Made by a program: the position numbers and the translations under genes. From RYN-428 sp035551995 (GTDB lineage: Bacteria > Planctomycetota > Phycisphaerae > Tepidisphaerales > Tepidisphaeraceae), in NCBI GenBank assembly GCA_035551995.1, contig DASZME010000012.1, positions 155,148 through 219,147 of the forward strand: a DNA stretch of 64,000 nucleotides. Direction: 5' to 3'. The notes beneath the pieces were generated by a model that worked only from the letters and a program-made list of their open reading frames with translations, was not told where the DNA came from and ran no database searches. Positions within the stretch are counted from its first letter, which is position 1, and every line of letters starts with the position of its first letter. This document shows positions 1 to 7,444 of the stretch, one piece after another.

Positions 1-284
1 CCGCGGGTCCTCAGCCATACCATGGCTACGTCTATCGTATTCTCACCGCCCAGGGCCCCGCCGCGCCCGGCGGGAAATATGACTATATCATCAACGGCAA
101 TATGATCGCCGGTTTCGCCCTCGTCGCCTACCCAAAGGAGCCTGGCGTCTCGGGCGTCATGACCTTCATTATCAGCCACAACGGCAAGCTGTATCAAAAG
201 GATCTGGATCCCGCGACTGTTGAAACCGCGCGCAGCATGAAAGAGTACAATCCAGACGCAAGCTGGACACTTGTGACAGACTAG
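1..284 (+). CDS. DUF2950 family protein, C-terminal fragment
   Basis: Reading frame open from base 3 to a TAG at 282-284; the start lies before the window. The visible ~93 residues carry the typical DUF2950 tail: a GYVYRILTAQGP-like stretch, APGG, a tyrosine-rich YDYIINGNMIAGFALVAYP segment, GVSGVMTF, then KDLDP and a terminal DASW. DUF2950 proteins are usually secreted and of unknown function. Nothing upstream can be judged. The family call rests on memory of the conserved C-terminus; I am fairly sure of it. Confidence 0.85.
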   Translation, partial: AGPQPYHGYVYRILTAQGPAAPGGKYDYIINGNMIAGFALVAYPKEPGVSGVMTFIISHNGKLYQKDLDPATVETARSMKEYNPDASWTLVTD

Positions 285-722
285 AGTTTTTCGGATGCTG
301 CAGCATTTTTGCGTTTACCCGCCCCGCTTGCGGAGCGTGTTTCCCGATCGAAGCTCGCCCGTCAAAATGAAAAAAGCCTGTTATTCCAGGATTCGATTCG
401 CACGAACGTATAGATAACAGCGAACGCGCAGCCGATTCGTTTCGAGCTATTTCCCCTTCGCCTTCCAGGCGTCTCACTGAACACGGTATTCCGACTTCAC
501 GGGAGTAAACGTGATCTTCACGTTTGGCAGGCCGGACTATAAGAGCCCCCCATTGGGCGTCATTCAACGGCTGGGAGGTACGCGAAGAACCGGATCGCAG
601 GAACTTCATCCATCCTTCGGAGTAGGTTAGAACCTGCTTTGGAATTAGCGAAACATCGTTAGTACATGCCGCGACGAACGGGCGTGACCAAGTCCGTTTT
701 GCTTAATCCATTTCGATTGCTC
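285..722. repeat. Intergenic region with a dispersed palindromic repeat (family A copy)
   Basis: The 438-base space between the DUF2950 gene and a converging oxidoreductase contains, at about 289-362, a degenerate copy of a repeat found elsewhere in this window: GCATTTTT followed by a GCGTTTA..CCGCTTGCGGAGCGTGTTTC core. The rest (363-722) shows no convincing gene; a minus-strand open frame at 172-609 is arginine/serine-rich, overlaps the DUF2950 gene and has no family features. Confidence 0.5.
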
Positions 723-2123
723 CTATACCGTGGTCGCTTCCGGGTGTGCCCAGGGCGCCCGATACGGCCGCCTGAGCAGGCGATTCGCCTCCTCGTCATT
801 TGCGATCTGGCCTTTCACAGGGTCCCACGTCAGGCTTCGCCCGAGTTTCATCGAGAGATTCGCGAGGATGCAAGTCGTTGTCGAGATATACCCTTCTTCG
901 ATGTCGGCGACGGGTTTGGCGCGCGTGCCGATACATTCGAGGAGGTTTTTCATGTGGCCGCGGATCGCGGGGGCGACGTGCTTTTCCAAATCTTTTTCGG
1001 TTTTGTCTTCGGGATATTGCTCAAGTTCGTAGACGACGTCTTTGTGGATGACGTCGCCGTCGCCGTGGGGGGTGAAGGTGTAGCCCATGACGCTGCATTC
1101 GAGCGTGCCTTTGTCGCCGTAGAACGTGGCGCCCCAGGGATAGCGCGGGTTGTTCAGGGCGCCGGGCTTGGGCTCCTTGTTGGCGACGTAGCCGAAGCCG
1201 GGGGGCATTTCGCCCCAGGTGCGATGTTGCCAGATGACGGGCACTTCGGGGAAGTCGAAGGTGGCGGTCTGGGTGTCGGAGATGTTGGCTTTGCTGGCTT
1301 TGTCGACAAAAATTCCGCCGGTGGACGAGACGGATTTGGGCCAGCCGAGGCCCATCATCCAGCGGGTCATGTCGAGCATGTGAACGCACATATCTCCGAC
1401 GATGCCGTTGCCGTATTCCATGAAGGCGCGCCAGCCGCGGGGATGGGTGAGTTTACAGAACGGGCGCATCGGCGCGGGGCCGGTCCACATCTCGTAATCG
1501 AGATTGGCCGGCGGCGCGATGTCCGGCGGATTTCCCTTGGCCCGCATCGGGTAGTAACAGTAAATCTCGACCATGGCGATCTTGCCAAGCCGGCCCTGCT
1601 CGATGATCTGCTGCTTGGCTTCGATCAGGTGCGGCGTGCTGCGGCGCTGGGTGCCGATCTGCACCACGCGCTGGTGTTTGCGAGCGGCGGCCAGCATCGC
1701 CTGACCCTCAGCGATGTCCGCGCTGATCGGCTTCTGACAATAAACGTCGGCGCCGGATTCAACCGCGGCGATCATGTTCAGCGCGTGCCAATGATCCGGC
1801 GTGCCGATCAGCACGACATCCAGATCCTTCTCCTTCAGCATCTGGCGATAATCGCCGAACAGTCGGGGCTTTTTCCTGGAAGCCTGGCGGGCGGAAACGA
1901 TATCGGCGGCGCCCTCAAGCATCTCCTCATCGACGTCGCACAGCGATACCACATTCACCGGCGCCACCTGAATCAGGCGGAGCAGATCGGTTTTGCCATA
2001 CCATCCCGTGCCGATCAATCCCACGCGCATGCTCTTTACCTCCGCGGACTCCGCCACATGAGGATACAAGGCGGACATGGCCAACGCGCCGGCCGACGCT
2101 GTAAGAAAATCACGTCGATTCAT
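723..2123 (-). CDS. Gfo/Idh/MocA family oxidoreductase, Tat-exported
   Basis: A 466-residue NAD(P)-dependent oxidoreductase of the Gfo/Idh/MocA type. It starts MNRRDFLTASAGALA, a twin-arginine signal, so it is probably exported; planctomycetes have many such exported paralogues. The Rossmann start is VGLIGTGWYG (about residue 35), and the family motif EKP appears as CQKPISADIAEG near residue 130, followed by GTQRR, and by GDMCVHMLDMTRWMMG where the catalytic His region lies. The substrate is probably a sugar derivative but cannot be told from sequence. It is the last gene of a minus-strand series; the spacing of 134 bases to the next gene upstream leaves co-transcription open. Confidence 0.9.
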   Translation of the reverse strand: MNRRDFLTASAGALAMSALYPHVAESAEVKSMRVGLIGTGWYGKTDLLRLIQVAPVNVVSLCDVDEEMLEGAADIVSARQASRKKPRLFGDYRQMLKEKDLDVVLIGTPDHWHALNMIAAVESGADVYCQKPISADIAEGQAMLAAARKHQRVVQIGTQRRSTPHLIEAKQQIIEQGRLGKIAMVEIYCYYPMRAKGNPPDIAPPANLDYEMWTGPAPMRPFCKLTHPRGWRAFMEYGNGIVGDMCVHMLDMTRWMMGLGWPKSVSSTGGIFVDKASKANISDTQTATFDFPEVPVIWQHRTWGEMPPGFGYVANKEPKPGALNNPRYPWGATFYGDKGTLECSVMGYTFTPHGDGDVIHKDVVYELEQYPEDKTEKDLEKHVAPAIRGHMKNLLECIGTRAKPVADIEEGYISTTTCILANLSMKLGRSLTWDPVKGQIANDEEANRLLRRPYRAPWAHPEATTV

Positions 2124-2257
2124 TTTACCCTCGATTCGTTAAGATTGACGGACGGATCGTTCGGTACGGTCGATGAAGGCGAATGCCGTTACGCGGGAAA
2201 GATCCGTAGGCTTCCGCCCTGGGTTATCGAAAGAAGGACCTCTCGAAGCGGCAATTC

Positions 2258-2506
2258 CTAACCTTCTACCACGCTTTTTTCGATCGGCTCGACGGTTACG
2301 CCGCGAGAGCGAAGAAACGCGATCGCGCCCGTCACTTCCGGCTCGGCGCCGGTCAGCAGGACCGCCATGATGCCGATCTCATTTTGCACGCTTGCCTGGC
2401 GGATATCGAAAACGACCCTGGGGAATTTCTGGCTCATCTCGTAGATGATCGGCTGCTCGACCTGATTGCGGGTCGGGAAGGTGAACCAACAGCGTTTGGA
2501 ATACAT
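2258..2506 (-). CDS. NIL-domain protein (methionine/sulfur metabolism-associated)
   Basis: An 82-residue protein matching a free-standing NIL domain, the ferredoxin-like fold otherwise found at the C-terminus of the methionine importer ATPase MetN and fused to ferredoxins in homocysteine-forming gene pairs. Seen: start MYSKRCWFTFP, central EPIIYEMSQKFP-like helix, VFDIRQA strand, GIMAVLLTG, and RSRGVTVEPIEK at the end. The frame is open further upstream to 2596, but I choose ATG 2506 because GGAG lies about 7 bases before it and the domain starts there. It shares its strand with a MoaD/ThiS-like protein and a SAM-riboswitch-controlled threonine-synthase-like gene, so a role in sulfur amino-acid supply is inferred. 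Confidence 0.8.
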   Translation of the reverse strand: MYSKRCWFTFPTRNQVEQPIIYEMSQKFPRVVFDIRQASVQNEIGIMAVLLTGAEPEVTGAIAFLRSRGVTVEPIEKSVVEG

Positions 2507-2577
2507 CCTGGTCTCCAGATCGTTTGTGGCCGTGCCGTCCATGGACCGCTCGCGGCAGGGGCGGCGGCCAAGGCGGC

Positions 2578-3249
2578 TCACCATAAAAACTTCCACGCAT
2601 CTTCGTGAACATCGCCGTCGGTACGTCGCGGCATGATAACACGACTATGCGCGTAGGAGCCAAGCGCAAGACCCAAAATCGTCGATTGAAAAAGCCAGGC
2701 TTCCGCTTCTTGTTCGTCGGTCGCCATCGCCTTGCCGTCCGACGAATTCTGTCGTTTGAAATCCGGCCAGTGAAGAACAAGGTGCCCGACCTCATGCAGC
2801 AGCAGGCAGGTCCAAACTCGCTCGGCGTTTTGGGCACTCTCGGCAAGGACGTAATTCTGGTCGATCAGCGCTTCGGCGCGGGGCGGCACCTCGTGGAGGG
2901 CAAGGGAAGGATCGTCGCGCCCGATCGGGAATCCGTCCAAACCATGCAACCACGAGCTGGGACGGCCGCTCACCGACGCCACCCAGCGCTCCAGGCTGAC
3001 ATGGTTCACCACCTCGCACGATAAATCATACAACGATATCGCGCAGTAGCTGCAAAAAGCGACCGCGCATTCGTTGCGGATAAAAGAGGAAAACTTCGCC
3101 CCTCGATCAGACGATTCCAGCGGCGTCACGCGCTCGAGCAGCGAGGTTGCGCGGTATTGCGGACGCTCGTCCAGAAAAAGACTCCACAGCGTACGAGCCG
3201 CGCCGGATATTCGCTGAGATCGATCGAAACTCAAGACGTAATGTGACAT
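2578..3249 (-). CDS. ImmA/IrrE-like metallopeptidase domain protein
   Basis: About 223 residues starting MSHYVLSFDRSQ. The frame extends upstream, but this ATG is where plausible protein composition begins. The key motif is LLLHEVGHLVLHW (HExxH zinc peptidase) near residue 165, followed by EQEAEAWLFQSTILG, the usual downstream acidic helix of the ImmA/IrrE (COG2856) family. Such proteins cleave repressors or serve as toxin/antitoxin partners, normally next to an XRE-type HTH gene. Here the gene upstream on the same strand (71 bases away) is a possible diverged HTH protein. The ribosome-binding site is weak. Family likely; target unknown. Confidence 0.7.
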   Translation of the reverse strand: MSHYVLSFDRSQRISGAARTLWSLFLDERPQYRATSLLERVTPLESSDRGAKFSSFIRNECAVAFCSYCAISLYDLSCEVVNHVSLERWVASVSGRPSSWLHGLDGFPIGRDDPSLALHEVPPRAEALIDQNYVLAESAQNAERVWTCLLLHEVGHLVLHWPDFKRQNSSDGKAMATDEQEAEAWLFQSTILGLALGSYAHSRVIMPRRTDGDVHEDAWKFLW

Positions 3250-3320
3250 ATTGAAAAAGCGATTTGACGTGCGACCACTCCACCCATCGCCGCGGTACGA
3301 TTTGCTCAAGCCCCGTAAAT

Positions 3321-3881
3321 TCAGGTGGCGACTCGATGTAATATCTCGTTGACTTGATTGCGGATTCGGGTTCGGCGCATGACCTCTTCCAAAGACGGCG
3401 CCGGCTCGGGCTCGCACACCAGCGACAGTGCGTCCAACGCCAGCATCAAATCGAGACATCCGGCGTCGGCGGCCATGTCGAAAGGCCTGCCTTCGGCGCC
3501 AAACCCCTGGCCGAGGCCGCGCTTGTTCAGAGAGTCAAACCAAGCCGCCTTGGCCTCCTGCGTCAACTGCGGGGCCACGACCGTCTGCACCGGAGCTTCG
3601 AGGGCGTCCAGAAACGCCAGTAAAAATCGTTTGCTGGGCAACTGCGTCACGCTCCCGGAAACCAGGCCTTCGGCGATTTCCAGGATGCGGGCGAACTCCG
3701 CGCTGGCCGCCGCGCCCCCGCTGCACGCCGACTTTGCCGTCGCGGGAAACGCGCGCGCCGCGAGGGTATCGGCTTTCCAGCCGCGCGTTTTGCAGAGGGT
3801 CGATACCGTCGTCGCGATCTCTTTCACGATCGCTTGAAGATCACCGAACATACCCACCTCTTTATTCTGTTCGTCACTCAT
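3321..3881 (-). CDS. Hypothetical protein, possible diverged HTH partner of the ImmA-like gene
   Basis: 186 residues, start MSDEQNKEVGMFGDL. I do not recognise the family with certainty. Residues about 12-90 are alpha-helical with an XRE-like spacing (GWKADTLAARAF ... FARILEIAEGL ... PSKRFLLAFLDAL), which would suit a degenerate helix-turn-helix; the C-terminal half is helical with SLEEVMRRTRIRNQVNEILH. Its position just upstream of an HExxH ImmA/IrrE-like gene supports a regulator/peptidase pair. No membrane segment or signal peptide is visible. Confidence 0.55.
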   Translation of the reverse strand: MSDEQNKEVGMFGDLQAIVKEIATTVSTLCKTRGWKADTLAARAFPATAKSACSGGAAASAEFARILEIAEGLVSGSVTQLPSKRFLLAFLDALEAPVQTVVAPQLTQEAKAAWFDSLNKRGLGQGFGAEGRPFDMAADAGCLDLMLALDALSLVCEPEPAPSLEEVMRRTRIRNQVNEILHRVAT

Positions 3882-4126
3882 CGCGTATCTCCAAACGCCG
3901 ATCGGTTGGAAAGTTCACCCGCGTTGAGCAAAAATACCATCAAGGCGCGTCATTTTGCGGACGAACCCTCCAAAACGCAACCCTTGCACCACCAAGGCGC
4001 GTCAAGACACATACGACCTTATCGGACTTGCCGTCCTGAGGCAATGCACGATCCGTCCTTGGATTGCCCGCCGCGCCCCGGTCGGCAAACGCAAGAGGCG
4101 GCAAGAAATGCGCCAGCCGCCACGCT

Positions 4127-4402
4127 TCAGCCTCCCGCGATCGCCGGAACGATGCTGATCTCGTCTCCATCCTTAATCGGCGTTTCCAGGTTCTTCAGAA
4201 AACGGATGTCTTCGTCATTCAGATAAACATTGACGAACCGATTCAGCGTCGCCGGCCCTTTGAAGAGTCGGGTTTCGATGCCGGTGGCTTTGGTCTTCAG
4301 GCTATCGAGCGCTTGGCCGATGGTCGCTCCTTCGGCTTCGACAACGTCGGCGCCATTGGTGAAATTACGGAGGGGGGAGGGAATGCGGACTTTTATGCTC
4401 AT
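4127..4402 (-). CDS. MoaD/ThiS-family sulfur carrier protein
   Basis: A 91-residue ubiquitin-fold sulfur carrier. It starts MSIKVRIPSPLRNFTNG and ends in the diagnostic C-terminal Gly-Gly (VPAIAGG), which is adenylated and thiocarboxylated by an E1-like enzyme in this family. NRFVNVYLNDEDIRFL and DGDEISIVPAI are typical strands. ATG 4402 is chosen over 4435 because AAAGGA precedes it and the fold starts there. No MoeB/ThiF-like activating enzyme is in the window. The position downstream of a SAM-controlled threonine-synthase-like gene, instead of moa or thi genes, argues for a carrier dedicated to sulfur amino acids (CysO-like), which is inference. Confidence 0.88.
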   Translation of the reverse strand: MSIKVRIPSPLRNFTNGADVVEAEGATIGQALDSLKTKATGIETRLFKGPATLNRFVNVYLNDEDIRFLKNLETPIKDGDEISIVPAIAGG

Positions 4403-4456
4403 TTTCGAAACGATCCTTTCGATTCTGTCAACCACAATTTCATCATTTGAAACCGT

Positions 4457-4858
4457 TCAAGGCCGGGGCGCCGGCGGGAAAATCCTCGCCGCGATCAACG
4501 TGTCGCGAATCGATACGACGTCCGGATGATTCATATTCAGCACATGAATCGTGGCGCGTCCAATTCGCGAGCGACCGACAAGTATCGCGCCATTCCATTC
4601 AAAATGACTCGTCCATCGATCGCGTCGAGGGTGGAAAAGGCGAGTCGATCTCCCCGTCATCGGATCGATCCCGGCGATGTTTGGACCTTTATAGCTGTTG
4701 CATGCGAAACACGACAGGGCGAGATTGTCCAAAGCAGAGACGCCACCGTGCTTTTGAGCCCGCACATGATCGATTTGAAACTGCAACGCCGCCAACATCG
4801 ACGTCATCTGACAATATTCGCAGCAGGATTGCCGCTCGGTTCCATACCTCCTGCTCAA
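4457..4858 (-). CDS. HNH endonuclease
   Basis: 133 residues with a compact HNH nuclease domain: CEYCQM (first Cys pair) near residue 13, QFQIDHVRAQKHGG (catalytic His), ALDNLALSCFACNSYKG (Asn and second Cys pair). The C-terminal part (TSHFEWNGAILVGRSRIGRATIHVLNMN) is the tail usual in small stand-alone HNH proteins. The start is TTG at 4858; an in-frame TGA at 4868-4870 excludes a longer form. It follows a 75-residue protein by 74 bases, a pairing common for this nuclease type. Biological role (defence, mobile-element nuclease) unknown. Confidence 0.85.
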   Translation of the reverse strand: MSRRYGTERQSCCEYCQMTSMLAALQFQIDHVRAQKHGGVSALDNLALSCFACNSYKGPNIAGIDPMTGRSTRLFHPRRDRWTSHFEWNGAILVGRSRIGRATIHVLNMNHPDVVSIRDTLIAARIFPPAPRP

Positions 4859-4932
4859 GAGCCAGATTCATGGATTGCTATGGCAAACCGCCCCCGCGCG
4901 ACAACGACAAACGCGCCTTGGCCTTTAACATT

Positions 4933-5160
4933 TCAATCCCGACCCGCTCGCCGATAATTTTCGATCTCGAGTTCCTCGTCGCTGGACAATTCGCCCTTTC
5001 GAGCAAGTTCCGCCAATTCGTTCATGCGGTCCACGTCCTTGCGCGCCAAGTTGATTCGCAGGATCGCATTGGCGATATCAGCCGACCAGTCACCATCGTC
5101 CGGCCGAATGGCGCGACCAATTATCGTCGCCTCATCAGCTATCGTTAAGGCCGTTGTCAT
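4933..5160 (-). CDS. Small hypothetical protein paired with an HNH nuclease
   Basis: 75 residues, acidic and helical: VDRMNELAELARKGELSSDEELEIENYRRAGRD at the C-terminus resembles the short helical proteins often encoded immediately before small HNH nucleases. It has an ATG start and lies between the threonine-synthase-like gene (41 bases upstream) and the HNH gene. I know of no assigned function; an immunity or regulatory role for the nuclease is speculation. Confidence 0.65.
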   Translation of the reverse strand: MTTALTIADEATIIGRAIRPDDGDWSADIANAILRINLARKDVDRMNELAELARKGELSSDEELEIENYRRAGRD

Positions 5161-5201
5161 TTGTCACCTCGGCGCCCGTATTACAAGAATCATACGCCCC
5201 C

Positions 5202-6485
5202 TCAAGCGGTTACCGCAACTTTTCCCCGCTCCTCCGCCGACGGCTCGCGCGGAGCGGCTTCCAGCGAATCCACCAGCTTGTCGAACTCGCCGATCTTCGG
5301 GTCGATCACCACCGGATACGGCAGTTCATCGACCACCACCTCCTGGGTTTTCAAGCCGTTGCCGGTGATGCTGACGACGATCGAATCCGTTCGCGGAATA
5401 CGTCCTGAATCAAGCAACTTGATCGTCGCGGCCAACGTCGTTCCGCCGGCGGGTTCGGTCCAGATGCCTTCGGTGCGGGCCAGCAGTTTGATCGCGTCCA
5501 CAATCTCGCGATCGGTCGCGCTCTCGCCCCATCCGCCCGATTCCTGGACGACCTTGCAGGCGTAGTACCCGTCGGCGGGATTGCCGATGGCGATGCTCTT
5601 GGCGATCGTGTTGGGCTTTTGCGGCTCGATCATGTCGGTGCCCTTATGGATCGCAGTGACCACGGGATTGCAACCGGCGGCTTGAGCGGAGTAAATCTTG
5701 GCGCTGGTGTTCGGGACCAGACCAAGCTCGATGAACTCCTGATACCCCTTGTGAACCTTCGGCAGAATCGTTCCGCCGGCCGTCGGAATCACCGTGTGTT
5801 GCGGAAGCCGCCAGCCAAGCTGCTCGGCGATTTCAAAACCGAAGGTTTTCGCCCCTTCGGTGTAATACGGACGCAGGTTCACGTTGACGATGGCCCAGCC
5901 GTACTTGTCGGCGATCTCGGTGCAAAGACGGTTGACGTCGTCATAGTTGCCGCGAATGCGAACCATGTGCGGCCCAAAGACCAGCGAGCCAAGCACCTTG
6001 CCCTGCTCGAGATCGTGCGGGATCATCACGAAACAGCGGATGCCGGCCTGGGCGGCGTGGGCGGCGGTGCTGTTGGCGAGATTGCCGGTGCTGGCGCAAC
6101 CGACCGTCGTAAAGCCAAACTCGACGGCTTTGCTGATCGCCACGGAGACCACCCGCTCTTTATAGGAATAGGTGGGATAATTGCACGAATCGTCCTTGAT
6201 CCATAGCTCCCGGCACCCGAGTTCCTTCGCCAGGCGCCCCGCGCGTTTGAGGGGCGTAAAACCGGAATGAAAACCGGTGACGGGCTTATCGACGGGGAGC
6301 AGATCCTTATATCGCCAAAGGCTCTTTGGACCAGCCTCGATCGATTGCCGGGTAACTTTCCCCTTCATGCGCGGGTAATCGTATTCCACCTCGTAAGGGC
6401 CAAAGCACTGCTCGCAGACATGCACCGGCGAAACCGCCGTTCGATGACCGCATTCCTTGCACTTGAGGCCCAGGACATAACTCAT
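5202..6485 (-). CDS. thrC: Threonine-synthase-family PLP enzyme under SAM riboswitch control
   Basis: 427 residues, fold type II PLP enzyme of the ThrC family. An N-terminal zinc ribbon (C9, C12, C24, C27) precedes the catalytic domain; the PLP-binding lysine lies in YPTYSYKERVV and the phosphate-binding/substrate loop in ASTGNLANSTAAHA. GWGESATDREIVDAI and TEPAGGTTLAA are typical. ThrC converts O-phosphohomoserine to threonine. Start ATG 6485 is preceded by GGAG at a good distance. Upstream lie a SAM-I aptamer and an intrinsic terminator. SAM control of a genuine threonine synthase would be odd, so a gamma/beta-replacement role in homocysteine or methionine supply, perhaps with the downstream MoaD/ThiS carrier as sulfur donor, must be considered. 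Confidence 0.88.
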   Translation of the reverse strand: MSYVLGLKCKECGHRTAVSPVHVCEQCFGPYEVEYDYPRMKGKVTRQSIEAGPKSLWRYKDLLPVDKPVTGFHSGFTPLKRAGRLAKELGCRELWIKDDSCNYPTYSYKERVVSVAISKAVEFGFTTVGCASTGNLANSTAAHAAQAGIRCFVMIPHDLEQGKVLGSLVFGPHMVRIRGNYDDVNRLCTEIADKYGWAIVNVNLRPYYTEGAKTFGFEIAEQLGWRLPQHTVIPTAGGTILPKVHKGYQEFIELGLVPNTSAKIYSAQAAGCNPVVTAIHKGTDMIEPQKPNTIAKSIAIGNPADGYYACKVVQESGGWGESATDREIVDAIKLLARTEGIWTEPAGGTTLAATIKLLDSGRIPRTDSIVVSITGNGLKTQEVVVDELPYPVVIDPKIGEFDKLVDSLEAAPREPSAEERGKVAVTA

Positions 6486-6510
6486 GGCACACTCCATCAG
6501 GTAACAACGC

Positions 6511-6539
6511 AAAAAGCCTCTTCGATAAGAAGAGGCTTT
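6511..6539 (-). terminator. Intrinsic terminator of the SAM riboswitch
   Basis: On the minus strand AAGCCTCTTC-TTATC-GAAGAGGCTT forms a 10-bp stem followed by TTTTT, ending 25 bases before the thrC-like start codon. Its 5' arm contains CTTCTTATC, the exact complement of GATAAGAAG, the 3' strand of aptamer helix P1 (6563-6571). The two structures are therefore mutually exclusive: with SAM bound P1 forms and the terminator folds; without SAM the 9-bp antiterminator forms. Confidence 0.93.
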
Positions 6540-6559
6540 GCATCGATTCTGCCGAAAAG

Positions 6560-6706
6560 CGCCTTCTTATCTGTCCTGAATGACCGCGACGTTCGCGGGG
6601 AATCAGGCGGGAGTTAGCACCGAGGAATGTTCGCGATCGCTCGCGATCACCTCCGGTTGCTGTGGCGTCATCGGGCCCAACCCTCAGCCACTCTGGATAA
6701 GAGATA
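6560..6706 (-). promoter_or_regulatory. SAM-I (S-box) riboswitch aptamer
   Basis: Read on the minus strand the conserved S-box elements occur in order: CTCTTATCCAGAG (P1 5' side and start of P2, 6691-6703), GAGGG then GGGCCCGATGA (6670-6685), GCAACC (6655-6660), GGTGCTAACTCC (6610-6621), and GACAGATAAGAAG (P1 3' side, 6563-6575). This order and spacing match the SAM-I consensus. It should switch the downstream thrC-like transcript off when SAM is plentiful. Confidence 0.95.
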
Positions 6707-6726
6707 TTCAATTGTGCTGGGGCGCT

Positions 6727-6754
6727 ATTGTAAACTCGGGCGTGAATCTGTCAA
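6727..6754 (-). promoter_or_regulatory. Sigma-70-type promoter for the riboswitch-thrC transcript
   Basis: On the minus strand a perfect TTGACA (6749-6754) is separated by 16 bases from TACAAT (6727-6732), one mismatch from the -10 consensus. Transcription would begin near 6720, about 16 bases before the aptamer helix P1, which is the expected arrangement. Confidence 0.8.
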
Positions 6755-6880
6755 TGTGCCTACACTCGCGTGGATTACCGCGGTCAGCGACGGCAATATA
6801 GGACGTCCCCAATTCGTGGCGCATTGTTTGCTATTCTTAACTTGTCCATTGAAGCGAACAGCCGGGAAGTGGGAATTTTG

Positions 6881-6904
6881 AAAAAGCCTGAAAATTCTTC
6901 AGGC
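6881..6904 (-). terminator. Possible minus-strand intrinsic terminator hairpin
   Basis: GCCTGAA-GAATT-TTCAGGC followed by TTTTT on the minus strand, antisense to the leader of the response-regulator gene. No minus-strand gene ends here, so it may instead act as a short hairpin near the start of the plus-strand transcript. Confidence 0.35.
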
Positions 6905-6919
6905 GGGAGCTTAGCGAGG

Positions 6920-7366
6920 ATGTCTGAAAGTCTCCAGTCGCCTTCACGTCGAATTTTGTTGTGCGACGATTCGACCGTCGAACGACATGTTCTTGCGCAA
7001 TTTCTGCGCAGCGCGGGATTTGCCGTTCAGGAAGCCGGTGATGGCGATGCCGCCGTTGTTTATATCAAGAATCGTCCGATCGATCTCATTTTACTCGATC
7101 TCAACATGCCGGGTTCGGATGGATTCGATGTATTGAGTTATTTGCAGGAGCATCACCGCGCGTTGCCGGTGATCCTTTTGTCCGGGATGCCGCTGAACCA
7201 GATTCAACACAAAATGCATGGCTTAGTCACTCCGGAACTGCCCCCGCTGCTGCTCAAGCCGATTGATCCCGATCAGCTTCTGGGATTGATTGACTTGCAA
7301 TTGAGCGAACAGTTATTTCAAAGCACGACGATGAACGACCCCGAAACGGGGCCGGCGTCGAATTGA
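6920..7366 (+). CDS. Single-domain response regulator (receiver)
   Basis: 148 residues, essentially one CheY-like receiver. Acid pocket D16/D17 (ILLCDDS), phospho-acceptor D60 (LILLDLNMPGSDG), conserved Ser S88 (VILLSGMP) and Lys K113 (LLLKPIDP) are all present. No output domain follows; the C-terminal ~30 residues are polar. The frame is open upstream to 6770, but ATG 6920 is where the domain begins and GGGAG lies 10-14 bases before it. No kinase gene is nearby, so its partner is unknown. Confidence 0.88.
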   Translation: MSESLQSPSRRILLCDDSTVERHVLAQFLRSAGFAVQEAGDGDAAVVYIKNRPIDLILLDLNMPGSDGFDVLSYLQEHHRALPVILLSGMPLNQIQHKMHGLVTPELPPLLLKPIDPDQLLGLIDLQLSEQLFQSTTMNDPETGPASN

Positions 7367-7444
7367 GTTCATTTCCCCGCTAGACCTGCTCCGTGCGACC
7401 TGTAGAATGTGCCGGCCCCTGGGCATGCCGGCGCGGGGCTTGTC

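Noticed and set aside
666..2261. Open plus-strand frame of 531 codons
   Set aside because: Antisense to the Gfo/Idh gene, made open by codon bias; sequence is Arg/Gly/Phe-rich with no family motifs.
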